Part shown: positions 32,290 through 40,131 of the stretch, one piece after another
Numbering within the stretch: position 1 is the stretch's first letter
Layout: each line of letters starts with the position of its first letter
Source: Sphingorhabdus sp. YGSMI21
GTDB lineage: Bacteria > Pseudomonadota > Alphaproteobacteria > Sphingomonadales > Sphingomonadaceae
Length of the DNA stretch: 64,000 nt
Assembly: GCF_002776575.1 (NCBI RefSeq)
Contig: NZ_CP022548.1
Coordinates: forward strand, 3,363,001 to 3,427,000
Direction: 5' to 3'
Translations under genes and position numbers: made by a program
Notes under the pieces: generated by a model
The model's input: the letters and a program-made list of their open reading frames with translations, nothing else
Databases searched by the model: none
Told to the model about the DNA's origin: nothing

Positions 32290-33573
32290 TTAAGCGCTCG
32301 CCGGAAACACCGGCCAGCTGTCGACTATCGCACCATTATCATAGATCGCGATATCTCCAAATTGCAGGAACACGGCTTCGCTTTGTGTGGGACGGAGGAA
32401 GACATAATCATCGGGCCGGATGTCGGTGCCCGGGCCGCCATTCAGCATTTCCTGGTTGCTGGAGCGGCCGAATGTGCTGTTGTACCGCAGCCCGGGCGGA
32501 TCTTCGGGATGCGCCATCCACTTGCCCCCATAGATGAAGACCGTTTTGTCGAGATTGGGATTGAGCGCGCGTTTGGCGCCGTCGGCAAATTCCATCACCG
32601 GTAACCGCGTCTCATCAAGCACCTTGATAGCAGGCGTGGCGATAAAAGCGGCCGGCACGAACGGCTCCAGCAAATCCGTGTCAAAGTCCGTCGGCTTGAC
32701 CAGCGCCGACCCGACCGAGATTTCGTTGGCAATATCGGTACCCTTGTAGAGGCGATAGGTCGGACTACCCGCGGCGTTGCGGGTCGCGGCTTTGACCTCG
32801 GCCTCTCCAAAGACCTGCCTTGCTGAACCCAAGGCCGAACCATAAATTTCCCATGCGCCATTTTTGGCCCGGTCCCGCCAGCCCAACGTCGTGGGAATCT
32901 TGGACAGATGCGGCTCGTAACCCATCAGACCGGAAAAGCTCAGGCGGTTGGACTGGCGGATTTTTTCCATCATGCCGGTCAGCGCATCGCCGGGCTCCAT
33001 CCCGCCACGGTGCAGGCCAACGTCCAGTTCGATATTGATCGCCATATCAGCGCCTTGCGCGTCAGCAATTGCGGCATATTGATCGAGCCGTTCTGGTGTA
33101 TCAACCAACCACTGAATGTTGCCGGCCGCTTCCGCTTTATCCTGTGGCAGCGCGGTGAAATAATTTTTCACGGCCTGCGCCGGCATCGGCTTGCCAATGA
33201 GCTGGTTCGCGTCCGGCATGGCTTTGCTCAGCGCGATCAGCATTGGCAGATTGAATGTCATGAGCCGGTCGGTGTTGGCGCGTTCCCGAATATGACCAAT
33301 CAGGTCGAGCGAAGGCAGTGATTTGGCAACGATCCGGTATCCCATGCCCTCCGGCAAATCAGACATGAGTTGATCAATATTCGCATTGAGCCGTGCCCGG
33401 TCGATCACCAAGACAGGCTGGGCTATATTCGCGTCGCGCAATGCCTTTTGCACGGCAAGAAAATAGGGGCTGCGCGGTCCGCTTTTGTCTGATGTCCGTC
33501 CCAATGCCACAGCCATTCCTCCCGCTATCACCGCTCCGCCAACCAGCATTTTTCTGCGGCTCAATTTTGCCAT
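32290..33573 (-). CDS. Tat-exported PLP enzyme, alanine racemase / D-threonine aldolase-like
   Basis: 427 aa. N-terminal twin-arginine signal SRRKMLVGGAVIAGGMAVAL (R6-R7, hydrophobic 9-24). Alanine racemase N-terminal barrel: VLVIDRARLNANI (54-66) and the PLP lysine K84 in RIVAKSLPS. GLHRGGM near 190 and GTDIANEISVGSALVKP near 280 fit the D-threonine aldolase/amino acid deaminase group. The C-terminal region reads RPTQSEAVFLQFGDIAIYDNG; the H-x-C-type metal ligands of true D-threonine aldolases are not evident. It starts 1 bp after the lactone oxidase stop, so one operon. Substrate unknown. Confidence 0.8.
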   Translation of the reverse strand: MAKLSRRKMLVGGAVIAGGMAVALGRTSDKSGPRSPYFLAVQKALRDANIAQPVLVIDRARLNANIDQLMSDLPEGMGYRIVAKSLPSLDLIGHIRERANTDRLMTFNLPMLIALSKAMPDANQLIGKPMPAQAVKNYFTALPQDKAEAAGNIQWLVDTPERLDQYAAIADAQGADMAINIELDVGLHRGGMEPGDALTGMMEKIRQSNRLSFSGLMGYEPHLSKIPTTLGWRDRAKNGAWEIYGSALGSARQVFGEAEVKAATRNAAGSPTYRLYKGTDIANEISVGSALVKPTDFDTDLLEPFVPAAFIATPAIKVLDETRLPVMEFADGAKRALNPNLDKTVFIYGGKWMAHPEDPPGLRYNSTFGRSSNQEMLNGGPGTDIRPDDYVFLRPTQSEAVFLQFGDIAIYDNGAIVDSWPVFPASA

Positions 33574-33574
33574 G

Positions 33575-34987
33575 CTAGGCTTCTCCCCAGATTTTCGAGA
33601 GATAGGGATTTACAAATTTCCCCGTTGGATCGAGCGCCTTGCGCAGCTCATTGAAAGCAGCAAATTTTGGATATAGGGCCGATAGTTCCTTCGCGCCAAG
33701 ACTGTGCAATTTGCCCCAGTGCGGACGCCCCCCGGCGGCGCGGAATATCGGTTCGAATTCGGTGAAGAAATATTGGAAGTTTTCCGAAGAATCAGCATGA
33801 ATGGCGATCGAAAGCCGGTGGCCATCGTTAAACGGGCTGAGCCAGGCATCGTCCGGTGCGGTGACCCGTGCTTCAATGGGATAGAAGGCGTCGTTTCTGC
33901 TTTCGATCTTGGCGATCACCATGCGCAATGTCTCCAATCCGTTTTCCAGCGGAATATGATATTCCATTTCGTTGAATTTGGAAGGACGGCTGGTCGCGAG
34001 CAATTTCCAGCCCGCATCGGTGGTATCTTCTCCGGCCTCAGGATCAACCGACGCTGCAAATATCTTGCGCCTGAGCCAGGATGACCAGCCGAATGTATCG
34101 CGCAACTGTTTTAGATCCTGAAGGAAATTGTCGTCTTCGCTTGGCTGCTCGCCCGAAAGAGGCCCCTCATATTTATCATGGGTAAAAGTGGCGCCATGCC
34201 CCGTATTGGGAAAAAATACCGCTTCAAAATTTCGGTGCTGCTCCGAGAGTCCCATATATTGGTCGAGAATATCTTCTGTTTTGACCAGTTTCACGCGGCG
34301 ATGCAGATTAAAGGCCGGCTCGACCTGCAGATCATAGCGGGTAATGATTCCCAGCGCACCGAGTGATACCTTGCCCGCCTGGAACAGGTCTGCATTTTGT
34401 TCGGCGCTTGCTTGCACGATTTCACCCGACGGGGTGACCAGTTCAAAGCCCCGCGCATAGTCATGTATAGCCGTCAGGCTGCGCCCGGTCCCGTGGGTCG
34501 CAGTGCTGAAACCGCCCGCGAGCGTCTGCACATCGATATCGGGCAAATTGGCAAAAGAGAGGCCTTGTTCATGGAGCAGGCGCGCGGCTTGCTGGAGCTT
34601 GGTACCGGCTCCCAGCGTCGCGATATTTGTTGCTGGATCATGGCTGATGATCCCTGAAAACGCACCTATGTCCACCATTGTCCCTTCGGACGGACACAAA
34701 GCCGAGAAACTGTGGCCGCTTCCCGCCGGGCGAATGGGTGTCGGGCTGTTTTGGACCAGCGCCACGACGTCTTCAGTACTAGCGGGGGCTGCCAATATTT
34801 TTGGCGTTGCCTTTTCGATGCCGGACCAGTTCATCCAGGCGCGTTCACCGGTCGGGGCTTTGGGCAGACCGGGATCAAAGCCGTCACGGACAAAATCCTT
34901 CGAAGACCACCAGGCCTGGCTGCCAACCGGGATAGCAATGGCTACAGCGGCACCGCCCAACAATAATTTCCTGCGAGAAACAGCCAT
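33575..34987 (-). CDS. Tat-exported FAD-binding lactone oxidase (D-arabinono/gulono-lactone oxidase type)
   Basis: 470 aa. Twin-arginine signal SRRKLLLGGAAVAIAIPVG (R5-R6). VAO-family FAD domain with PIRPAGSGHSFSALCPS; His92 is positioned for covalent FAD attachment. TLAGGFSTATHGTG continues the FAD site. The C-terminal ALO-type domain holds RPHWGKLHSLGAKEL near 440. Such enzymes oxidise aldonolactones or polyols to the next oxidation state. It overlaps the cytochrome stop as TGATG. A c-type cytochrome co-encoded upstream makes cytochrome rather than O2 a possible electron acceptor (inference). Confidence 0.9.
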   Translation of the reverse strand: MAVSRRKLLLGGAAVAIAIPVGSQAWWSSKDFVRDGFDPGLPKAPTGERAWMNWSGIEKATPKILAAPASTEDVVALVQNSPTPIRPAGSGHSFSALCPSEGTMVDIGAFSGIISHDPATNIATLGAGTKLQQAARLLHEQGLSFANLPDIDVQTLAGGFSTATHGTGRSLTAIHDYARGFELVTPSGEIVQASAEQNADLFQAGKVSLGALGIITRYDLQVEPAFNLHRRVKLVKTEDILDQYMGLSEQHRNFEAVFFPNTGHGATFTHDKYEGPLSGEQPSEDDNFLQDLKQLRDTFGWSSWLRRKIFAASVDPEAGEDTTDAGWKLLATSRPSKFNEMEYHIPLENGLETLRMVIAKIESRNDAFYPIEARVTAPDDAWLSPFNDGHRLSIAIHADSSENFQYFFTEFEPIFRAAGGRPHWGKLHSLGAKELSALYPKFAAFNELRKALDPTGKFVNPYLSKIWGEA

Positions 34988-35382
34988 CAGCTTGTCCTTC
35001 CGGCCATGAAGGCGATCAATTGATTGAGGTCTTCATCCGAACAATCACTGCACAATCCCATCGGCGGCATGGCATTGAGACCTGTCTTGGTGCTGGTCAG
35101 CAAACCCGCTGCGCCCTTGGCGTCATATCGAACGGCCCATGCGGCTTTATGTCCGGTCAGTGGCGCTGTTGCGTCGACGGTCGCGTGACAGGTTCTGCAA
35201 CTCCGGTCATATTTGGCCGCGAGCTCCGTATCATCGGGCGTCAGGTCGGCGGCAAGCTGGATGTCGGCATCTGTTGGCATAATCCCGGCAGCCATCGAAC
35301 CGCCGGTTCCGCCATACCGGTCGCCCCCGCCTTCCCCACATGCCGCGAGCAAAACCATCGACGCTGCAACCAGTTTTTTCAT
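34987..35382 (-). CDS. c-type cytochrome lipoprotein
   Basis: 131 aa. Signal with lipobox LLAAC (Cys15). A single haem site SCRTCH (C62, C65, H66), with MPPMG as likely Met axial ligand, and CSDCSDED near the C-terminus, typical of cytochrome c5/cyt c551-like proteins. It is first in a three-gene operon with the Tat lactone oxidase and Tat PLP enzyme. ATG 35382 is used; an in-frame TTG 35388 has better Shine-Dalgarno spacing and cannot be excluded. The divergent TetR gene lies 73 bp away. Confidence 0.88.
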   Translation of the reverse strand: MKKLVAASMVLLAACGEGGGDRYGGTGGSMAAGIMPTDADIQLAADLTPDDTELAAKYDRSCRTCHATVDATAPLTGHKAAWAVRYDAKGAAGLLTSTKTGLNAMPPMGLCSDCSDEDLNQLIAFMAGRTS

Positions 35383-35408
35383 ATCCAATTTCTTGCCTTT
35401 GTCAGAAA

Positions 35409-35424
35409 GATAGTTATTGCTATC
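35409..35424. promoter_or_regulatory. Inverted repeat in the TetR/cytochrome divergent promoter
   Basis: GATAG (35409-35413) and CTATC (35420-35424) flank a 6-nt centre between the divergent cytochrome (35382) and TetR (35456) genes. Its location is ideal for TetR control of both promoters. Confidence 0.5.
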
Positions 35425-35455
35425 GTTTGATATTCACACTGTCAAGAGAGCCGGC

Positions 35456-36094
35456 ATGACGACGAGCACAAACACATCAGGCAAGGCGGTTGAACCGCGT
35501 CGGCGTCCGCGACAACAGCGGGGCGAAGACACGATTGACCGGATATTGGAAGCCTCCGCAGAGCTGTTGGAGGAACTGGGTTTTGACAAGCTGAATACCA
35601 ACCTGATTTGCAAGCGCGCCGGCCTGACCCCGCCCGCGCTTTATCGCTATTTTCCGAACAAATATGCCATATTGAAAGCGCTGGGCGAACGTCTGATGCG
35701 GGTTCAGAACGATGCGCTCTATGACACGCTCGACGGGGTCGGAACTTTGCCAACAGCCCGCAATATTGCCGATCAGCTGCGCGGACAATATGATGTGACC
35801 ATGGCCCAGAAAGGCGGGCCTTGGATCATGCGCGCTCTTCATGCGACGCCGCAACTCGCCGATGTTCGCCGTTCTTCCCACAGCGAAATGGTCAAGAGAT
35901 TTATCGATTTACGCGCGAGCGAAAAACCGGGCACCGAAGTTCAGCAAATCGAACGACGCTACCAGATCATTGTGGAAACGGGATATGCCGTGCTGGAAAT
36001 GCTGATCGACAATCCGGACATCGATGTAGACGCCACGCTGAAAGATACCGGGTTCATGCTGTTTGCGCTTCTGGATTCCGGGCCGTCCGTTTAA
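35456..36094 (+). CDS. TetR-family transcriptional regulator
   Basis: 212 aa. N-terminal HTH: RILEASAELLEELGFDKLNTNLICKRAGLTPPALYRYFPNKYAILKAL, the TetR signature, about residues 31-78. The C-terminal ligand-binding region is helical with no recognised subfamily. ATG 35456 follows an AGAGAG site; the extended start at 35417 would include the operator-like repeat. Being divergent from the cytochrome-lactone oxidase-PLP operon, it probably regulates that operon. Confidence 0.88.
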   Translation: MTTSTNTSGKAVEPRRRPRQQRGEDTIDRILEASAELLEELGFDKLNTNLICKRAGLTPPALYRYFPNKYAILKALGERLMRVQNDALYDTLDGVGTLPTARNIADQLRGQYDVTMAQKGGPWIMRALHATPQLADVRRSSHSEMVKRFIDLRASEKPGTEVQQIERRYQIIVETGYAVLEMLIDNPDIDVDATLKDTGFMLFALLDSGPSV

Positions 36095-36296
36095 TCGCTC
36101 CGCGATCATGTGAACATGCACCCGGCTCGGGACGACCAGTTCGCCCGTTCGTTATCTCCGCATTTTGCGAGCGCCTCTCGGCTTGGAACGGATCGGCTTG
36201 AACGACGCCAGTCGGGCATACAGGCGCTCCACCCCGCCAGGCGGTGGAAAAACCTTCCTTGTTGACAAGTCCGGAAAATGAAACTAGGCGGCAAAG

Positions 36297-36318
36297 CCGC
36301 AAAAATCTGCGGTTTTTT
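36297..36318 (+). terminator. Rho-independent terminator before tRNA-Arg
   Basis: CCGCA (36297-36301) pairs with TGCGG (36308-36312), followed by six T residues. It probably ends read-through from the TetR gene. The upstream GCGGC at 36288-36292 can alternatively pair with GCCGC at 36296-36300, giving a mutually exclusive structure. Confidence 0.6.
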
Positions 36319-36325
36319 GCAAATG

Positions 36326-36402
36326 GCGCCCGTAGCTCATCTGGATAGAGCGCGAGACTTCTAATCTTGAGGCAGCAGGTTCGAGTCCTGCCGGGCGCAC
36401 CA
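36326..36402 (+). tRNA. tRNA-Arg(TCT)
   Basis: 77 nt including encoded CCA. Acceptor GCGCCCG/CGGGCGC, D arm GCTC...GAGC, anticodon stem CGAGA/TCTTG with loop CTTCTAA (anticodon TCT), T arm GCAGG/CCTGC with TTCGAGT. A TTTTTT tract follows directly after the CCA, consistent with termination. Confidence 0.95.
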
Positions 36403-36619
36403 TTTTTTCCCCATATTGCGACATATCGCGGATGTTTTTCGGGCCGGGAATTTACTCCGGATTTCACTATTGCGCCGGATGGACATGAAATGTGCCCATG
36501 CAAAATCATGGGAATTTCCAGGGGAAGATGAACAGGATTACCAATTCCCGCTACCACATTATATTATCGATCTTTCAGGATATTATTGCGCTGGATGGAA
36601 GGCGCGATTTGGCCCTTGA

Positions 36620-36649
36620 TTGACACGCAAGCGGAGTTGTTTTTATATA
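36620..36649 (+). promoter_or_regulatory. Sigma-70-like promoter of the LuxR-type regulator
   Basis: TTGACA at 36620-36625, an 18-bp spacer, then TATATA at 36644-36649, about 29 bp before the start codon at 36679. This is a close match to the housekeeping consensus. Confidence 0.6.
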
Positions 36650-36678
36650 TTGAGCTCCAGCCCTGAAATTTTCGCTCG

Positions 36679-37419
36679 ATGATCGGCTTGGGAGTTCGGT
36701 TTTTGGCCTTATCATCAAGTTCATATGAAGACGCCAGGGCGCTGATCTCCCTTTTGTTTAGGGCGAGAAAATTTGCTCGCTCGATGGGCGTCACCAGCGC
36801 GAGCTATCGCCTGGTCCCTGCTTATCATTCGCAACTGGACAAGGGCGCCCAGCTCTTCCACTTCGGCTTTCGTGACACATGGGTGTCCCTATATGATGAC
36901 GACTATGACTTCCGGAAGCATGACCCGATCGCCGACTATGTCATACGCACGGGAAAGGCGATGACGTGGCAGCAGGCGATTGAAGAGCAGGATCTTACGC
37001 CACAACAGTCCGCATTTGTCGCATCGATGAAGGACAATGGGCTGATCCACGGCTGGGCCGCCCCCTTTTACGGCCCGAAGGGCCGCGAAGCCTATGTGAC
37101 CTATTCATTCGGTCGCGAAATAACCGCCGGCGATGCACAATTGCTTCGGACGTTAACCGTGAAAACGGATATTTTTCACAATGAGATGGTCCATCTGGCC
37201 GACGGCGGCGAGGATCGTATCCCCAGCCTTTCAAACCGGGAACACGAGGTTCTGTTGTGGATTGCTCGCGGCAAGTCCAATTCCGATATAGCGACAATTC
37301 TCGATATCTCGGGCAGCTCTGTCGACACCTATGTGCGCCGCGTTTTCGACAAGCTGAACGTGAACCACAGGATTGCCGCAATACTGAAAGGATTGCATCT
37401 TGGGCTGGTACGCCTCTGA
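36679..37419 (+). CDS. LuxR-family regulator with autoinducer-binding domain
   Basis: 246 aa. The N-terminal half looks like an autoinducer-binding domain: WVSLYDDDYDFRKHDPIADYV carries the W..Y..D pattern, with W, Y and D/P at spacings typical of acyl-homoserine-lactone binders. MTWQQAI follows. The C-terminal GerE/LuxR HTH is SNREHEVLLWIARGKSNSDIATILDISGSSVDTYVRRVFDKLNV (about 186-230). No luxI-type synthase is in the window, so it could be a solo regulator. ATG 36679 with the promoter at 36620-36649. Confidence 0.85.
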   Translation: MIGLGVRFLALSSSSYEDARALISLLFRARKFARSMGVTSASYRLVPAYHSQLDKGAQLFHFGFRDTWVSLYDDDYDFRKHDPIADYVIRTGKAMTWQQAIEEQDLTPQQSAFVASMKDNGLIHGWAAPFYGPKGREAYVTYSFGREITAGDAQLLRTLTVKTDIFHNEMVHLADGGEDRIPSLSNREHEVLLWIARGKSNSDIATILDISGSSVDTYVRRVFDKLNVNHRIAAILKGLHLGLVRL

Positions 37420-37434
37420 CGCACCCCGTTCCTG

Positions 37435-38259
37435 CTATTTCTTGAAACCGCGCTGGACGGCGTCCATCGGCTCCGATGTGACCGGATAGCCAATGCCTTC
37501 CGGTATGCACAGATGGACTTCCTCGCCCCGTTTTTCGATATTGGGAGAGACCATCACCGACGGGTGGTCCTTCACATGGGCGACCGCCTCGTCAAACGAA
37601 CCGAATTGCGCCAGCCGCTCCAGATTGCGCTTGGTCGGGAAGATGATCTTCACCTCGCCCGCTTCGGCGCGGTCGAGCACGGACTGGGCATTGCTCCAGA
37701 ACAGATTGTAATTTTCGGTTTCATCGACCGTGGCCTCCGCCTGGTGATCGTCATGCGAGATCATGTAGAATCTTGTGTCGAACACGCGCTTTTCGGCAAA
37801 GGGCGGGCACCAGCGCGAGAAAGGTATCAGCTTTTCCAGCTCCAGCTGCCAGTCGAACTGGTTGCAGATCTCGGCCAGTACCGTGCCCGCATGCAGGGCG
37901 TCGCGGGCTTCCAGTACGCGCTTGGGATCGAGATTCCCCTCGACCGCAACCGCGATGCCGGTCTCCTCGATCGATTCCCGGACCGCCGCGATGCGGGCGC
38001 CATATTCATCAAAATCCGTGTGGCCGAGCGCTTTGGCAAATTCAAAATCTGCATCGTCGATCCGGCCGCCGGGGAAGACCGCGGCGCCTGCAGCAAAGAC
38101 CATCTTCGCCGAACGTTCGACCATCAAAAGATCGGGGGCCTTTTGCCCCGGCTGATCGCGGAAGATGACCAGCGTGGAAGCGGGAATGGGCTTGGGCATG
38201 GGCTTGCCGGTAATGGCATCCATGGCGGGTGCCTGAGTGTCGGTCTCTGGTTTGTTCAT
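37435..38259 (-). CDS. NUDIX hydrolase
   Basis: 274 aa. FPGGRIDDADFEFA, followed by AAVRESIEETGIAV, forms an expanded Nudix box (R-E-x-x-E-E-x-G core). It is longer than typical Nudix proteins, with an extra alpha/beta C-terminal part, like the eukaryotic NUDT19/acyl-CoA-type group. The substrate is not determinable. ATG 38259 (MNKPETD) is chosen; the open reading to 38364 would reach the next gene. Convergent with the LuxR-type gene. Confidence 0.87.
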   Translation of the reverse strand: MNKPETDTQAPAMDAITGKPMPKPIPASTLVIFRDQPGQKAPDLLMVERSAKMVFAAGAAVFPGGRIDDADFEFAKALGHTDFDEYGARIAAVRESIEETGIAVAVEGNLDPKRVLEARDALHAGTVLAEICNQFDWQLELEKLIPFSRWCPPFAEKRVFDTRFYMISHDDHQAEATVDETENYNLFWSNAQSVLDRAEAGEVKIIFPTKRNLERLAQFGSFDEAVAHVKDHPSVMVSPNIEKRGEEVHLCIPEGIGYPVTSEPMDAVQRGFKK

Positions 38260-38364
38260 CCGTTCATATGAACAGCAAGCGACTGCTTTGCCAAGTCTTT
38301 TGATTTTTGCCGGACCGCTACGAACCGATTTGCCAAAAGCCGGCCGACGTGGCAAAATCGGCAA

Positions 38365-38952
38365 ATGGGAATAGTCGAGCTATTGGGATTGGCCGGTAGC
38401 GTCAGCCTGATATCGGGCTGGCGGCTGTATCTGACGGTGTTCGTGACCGGCCTCGCCATGCGCCTGCAATGGATCAGCCTGCCGGAAAATCTGCAGATGC
38501 TCGATGCCCTCGCCAACCCCTGGGTACTGGCAATCAGCGCGCTCGGCGCTGTGGCCGAATTTTTCGCCGACAAGATTCTCTGGCTCGATTCGATCTGGGA
38601 CACCATCCATACCGCGATCCGGCCACTGGGCGGCGCGCTGCTCGCGCTGGCCGTTGTCGATGCCGGCGATCCGGTTTGGCAGGTTGTGGTGTTTTTGCTG
38701 GGCGGCGGCGCTGCCCTGATGAGCCACAGTGCGAAATCCGGCGCCCGCGCCCTCGTCAACACCAGTCCGGAACCGGTCAGCAACGCGGTCGTCTCCACCG
38801 GCGAGGACATCGCAACCGGCGGTCTGCTCTTCCTCGCCTTTGCCAACCCCGTCGCGGCGCTGGTCATCGCCGCAGTGATGCTGATCCTGTGCCTGATCCT
38901 GGTCTACAAGGGCTTCAGGCTCTGGCGAAAAATGGTGTCGAACGGCAGCTAG
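38365..38952 (+). CDS. DUF4126 membrane protein
   Basis: 195 aa, Ala/Leu-rich, with several membrane-associated hydrophobic segments (about 5-30, 50-70, 85-115, 145-180). SGWRLYLTVFVTG and SKSGARALVNTSPEPVSN fit the DUF4126 family of unknown function. The ATG at 38365 begins just after the NUDIX gene region. No partner can be inferred. Confidence 0.8.
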   Translation: MGIVELLGLAGSVSLISGWRLYLTVFVTGLAMRLQWISLPENLQMLDALANPWVLAISALGAVAEFFADKILWLDSIWDTIHTAIRPLGGALLALAVVDAGDPVWQVVVFLLGGGAALMSHSAKSGARALVNTSPEPVSNAVVSTGEDIATGGLLFLAFANPVAALVIAAVMLILCLILVYKGFRLWRKMVSNGS

Positions 38953-38976
38953 CCTTCTTCCCAGCCTCTTTCGCCA

Positions 38977-40131
38977 TTAGCGCGAGGATGAATGTCCGCC
39001 AATCTCCGGTGCAGCGTCGGCTGCTTTGCGACGCAGGGTTCGCGTGAAGAATACAAAGACACCGCTGATGCTGAAAAAGATCAGCGCCAGTCCGGTCAGG
39101 ACAACCAATATCGGACCGACAACGGGTCCAAAAATATAGCCACCATGGATCGACAACATCGATCCGCCAATGCCTTCGCTCGCCGATTCTGCAAAAATCT
39201 GCTTCGTCGCCATCATCCCTTCGCATGACGGATGCACCCAGACGATCGTATCGCCCATCAGCCGGTTGACGTCGCCATCAGCACGCAGATAGATCATATA
39301 GGGGGTGCCTGGAAAAGCAGACAGGGTCGTGGCCTCAGTTCCCGGAAAACGCTGCTGCGCCTGATGCACCGCACGCCCCAGGCTAACGCTGCCCTCGCAT
39401 TGTTCCGCCCATTGGCCGCCGGTCGGCCCGGCTTCCATCGGATTGGACAAAAGCGGACCGAACCATTCCGGTTTGGACGTGGCTGTGCCGGTCAAAGCGA
39501 AAAACACCACAAGCACTGCCGTCCAGACGGCCAGCCAGCCATGCAGCTGAAACAGCTTGTCGCGCCATCGGCCGCGCAAAACCGGTTTGCGCATCTTTTT
39601 CAGCGCCGAACCCTTTTTCGGCCACCAGAGCCATATCCCGGTGATCGTGAAGCCGACGAGGGAGAGGCCCAATATCGAGACAAAAACCACGCCCCAATCG
39701 CCCATCAACAATTCAAAATGAAAATCGATCATGTCGTGGCTAAACGCATCGCCCAGCAAGAAAGAGCCCTTGCCCTCGCCTGTCCAGGGATCCACGCTAA
39801 CCATCAACGGATTGAGCGGATCACCGCCCTCTTCGATACCAAAGACCAACGTGGTCGACACTGTAGGAATCCGGCTATGGGGCATCAGCACCCCGCCGAC
39901 CATGAACGTTTCACCCTGATAGTCCCGCGCTGCGGCAAGCATCTCGTCAATTTCAATATAGGCGGAGCCGGTGGCAGGCGCTTCTGCCTCCAGAACATCA
40001 CCATATTGGGCGATAAACATCTCGCTCATAAACGCCAGACTGACGCCGGAACCCGCGACGAGCACGAGGAACAGCGCCAGAACAGCGCCGATCCAGCCAT
40101 GTGTCAGGCGGAAAAATCGACGCGCGCTCAT
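38977..40131 (-). CDS. PepSY-associated membrane protein (iron-regulated)
   Basis: 384 aa. Four-helix PepSY_TM protein: N-terminal helix GWIGAVLALFLVLVAGSGV (about 11-29), PepSY-like periplasmic segments, a GVVFVSILGLSLVGFTITGIWLWWPKK helix, HGWLAVWTAVLVVFFALTGTA, and a C-terminal helix VVGPILVVLTGLALIFFSISGVFVFF. Family members often sit beside siderophore receptors and may reduce ferric siderophores. It overlaps the upstream receptor stop as TGATG, so one operon. Confidence 0.88.
   Translation of the reverse strand: MSARRFFRLTHGWIGAVLALFLVLVAGSGVSLAFMSEMFIAQYGDVLEAEAPATGSAYIEIDEMLAAARDYQGETFMVGGVLMPHSRIPTVSTTLVFGIEEGGDPLNPLMVSVDPWTGEGKGSFLLGDAFSHDMIDFHFELLMGDWGVVFVSILGLSLVGFTITGIWLWWPKKGSALKKMRKPVLRGRWRDKLFQLHGWLAVWTAVLVVFFALTGTATSKPEWFGPLLSNPMEAGPTGGQWAEQCEGSVSLGRAVHQAQQRFPGTEATTLSAFPGTPYMIYLRADGDVNRLMGDTIVWVHPSCEGMMATKQIFAESASEGIGGSMLSIHGGYIFGPVVGPILVVLTGLALIFFSISGVFVFFTRTLRRKAADAAPEIGGHSSSR

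Noticed and set aside
36054..36557. Minus-strand reading with a CCLKIRSLALYPDELRAP-like segment
   Set aside because: That segment is the antisense translation of the tRNA-Arg gene.
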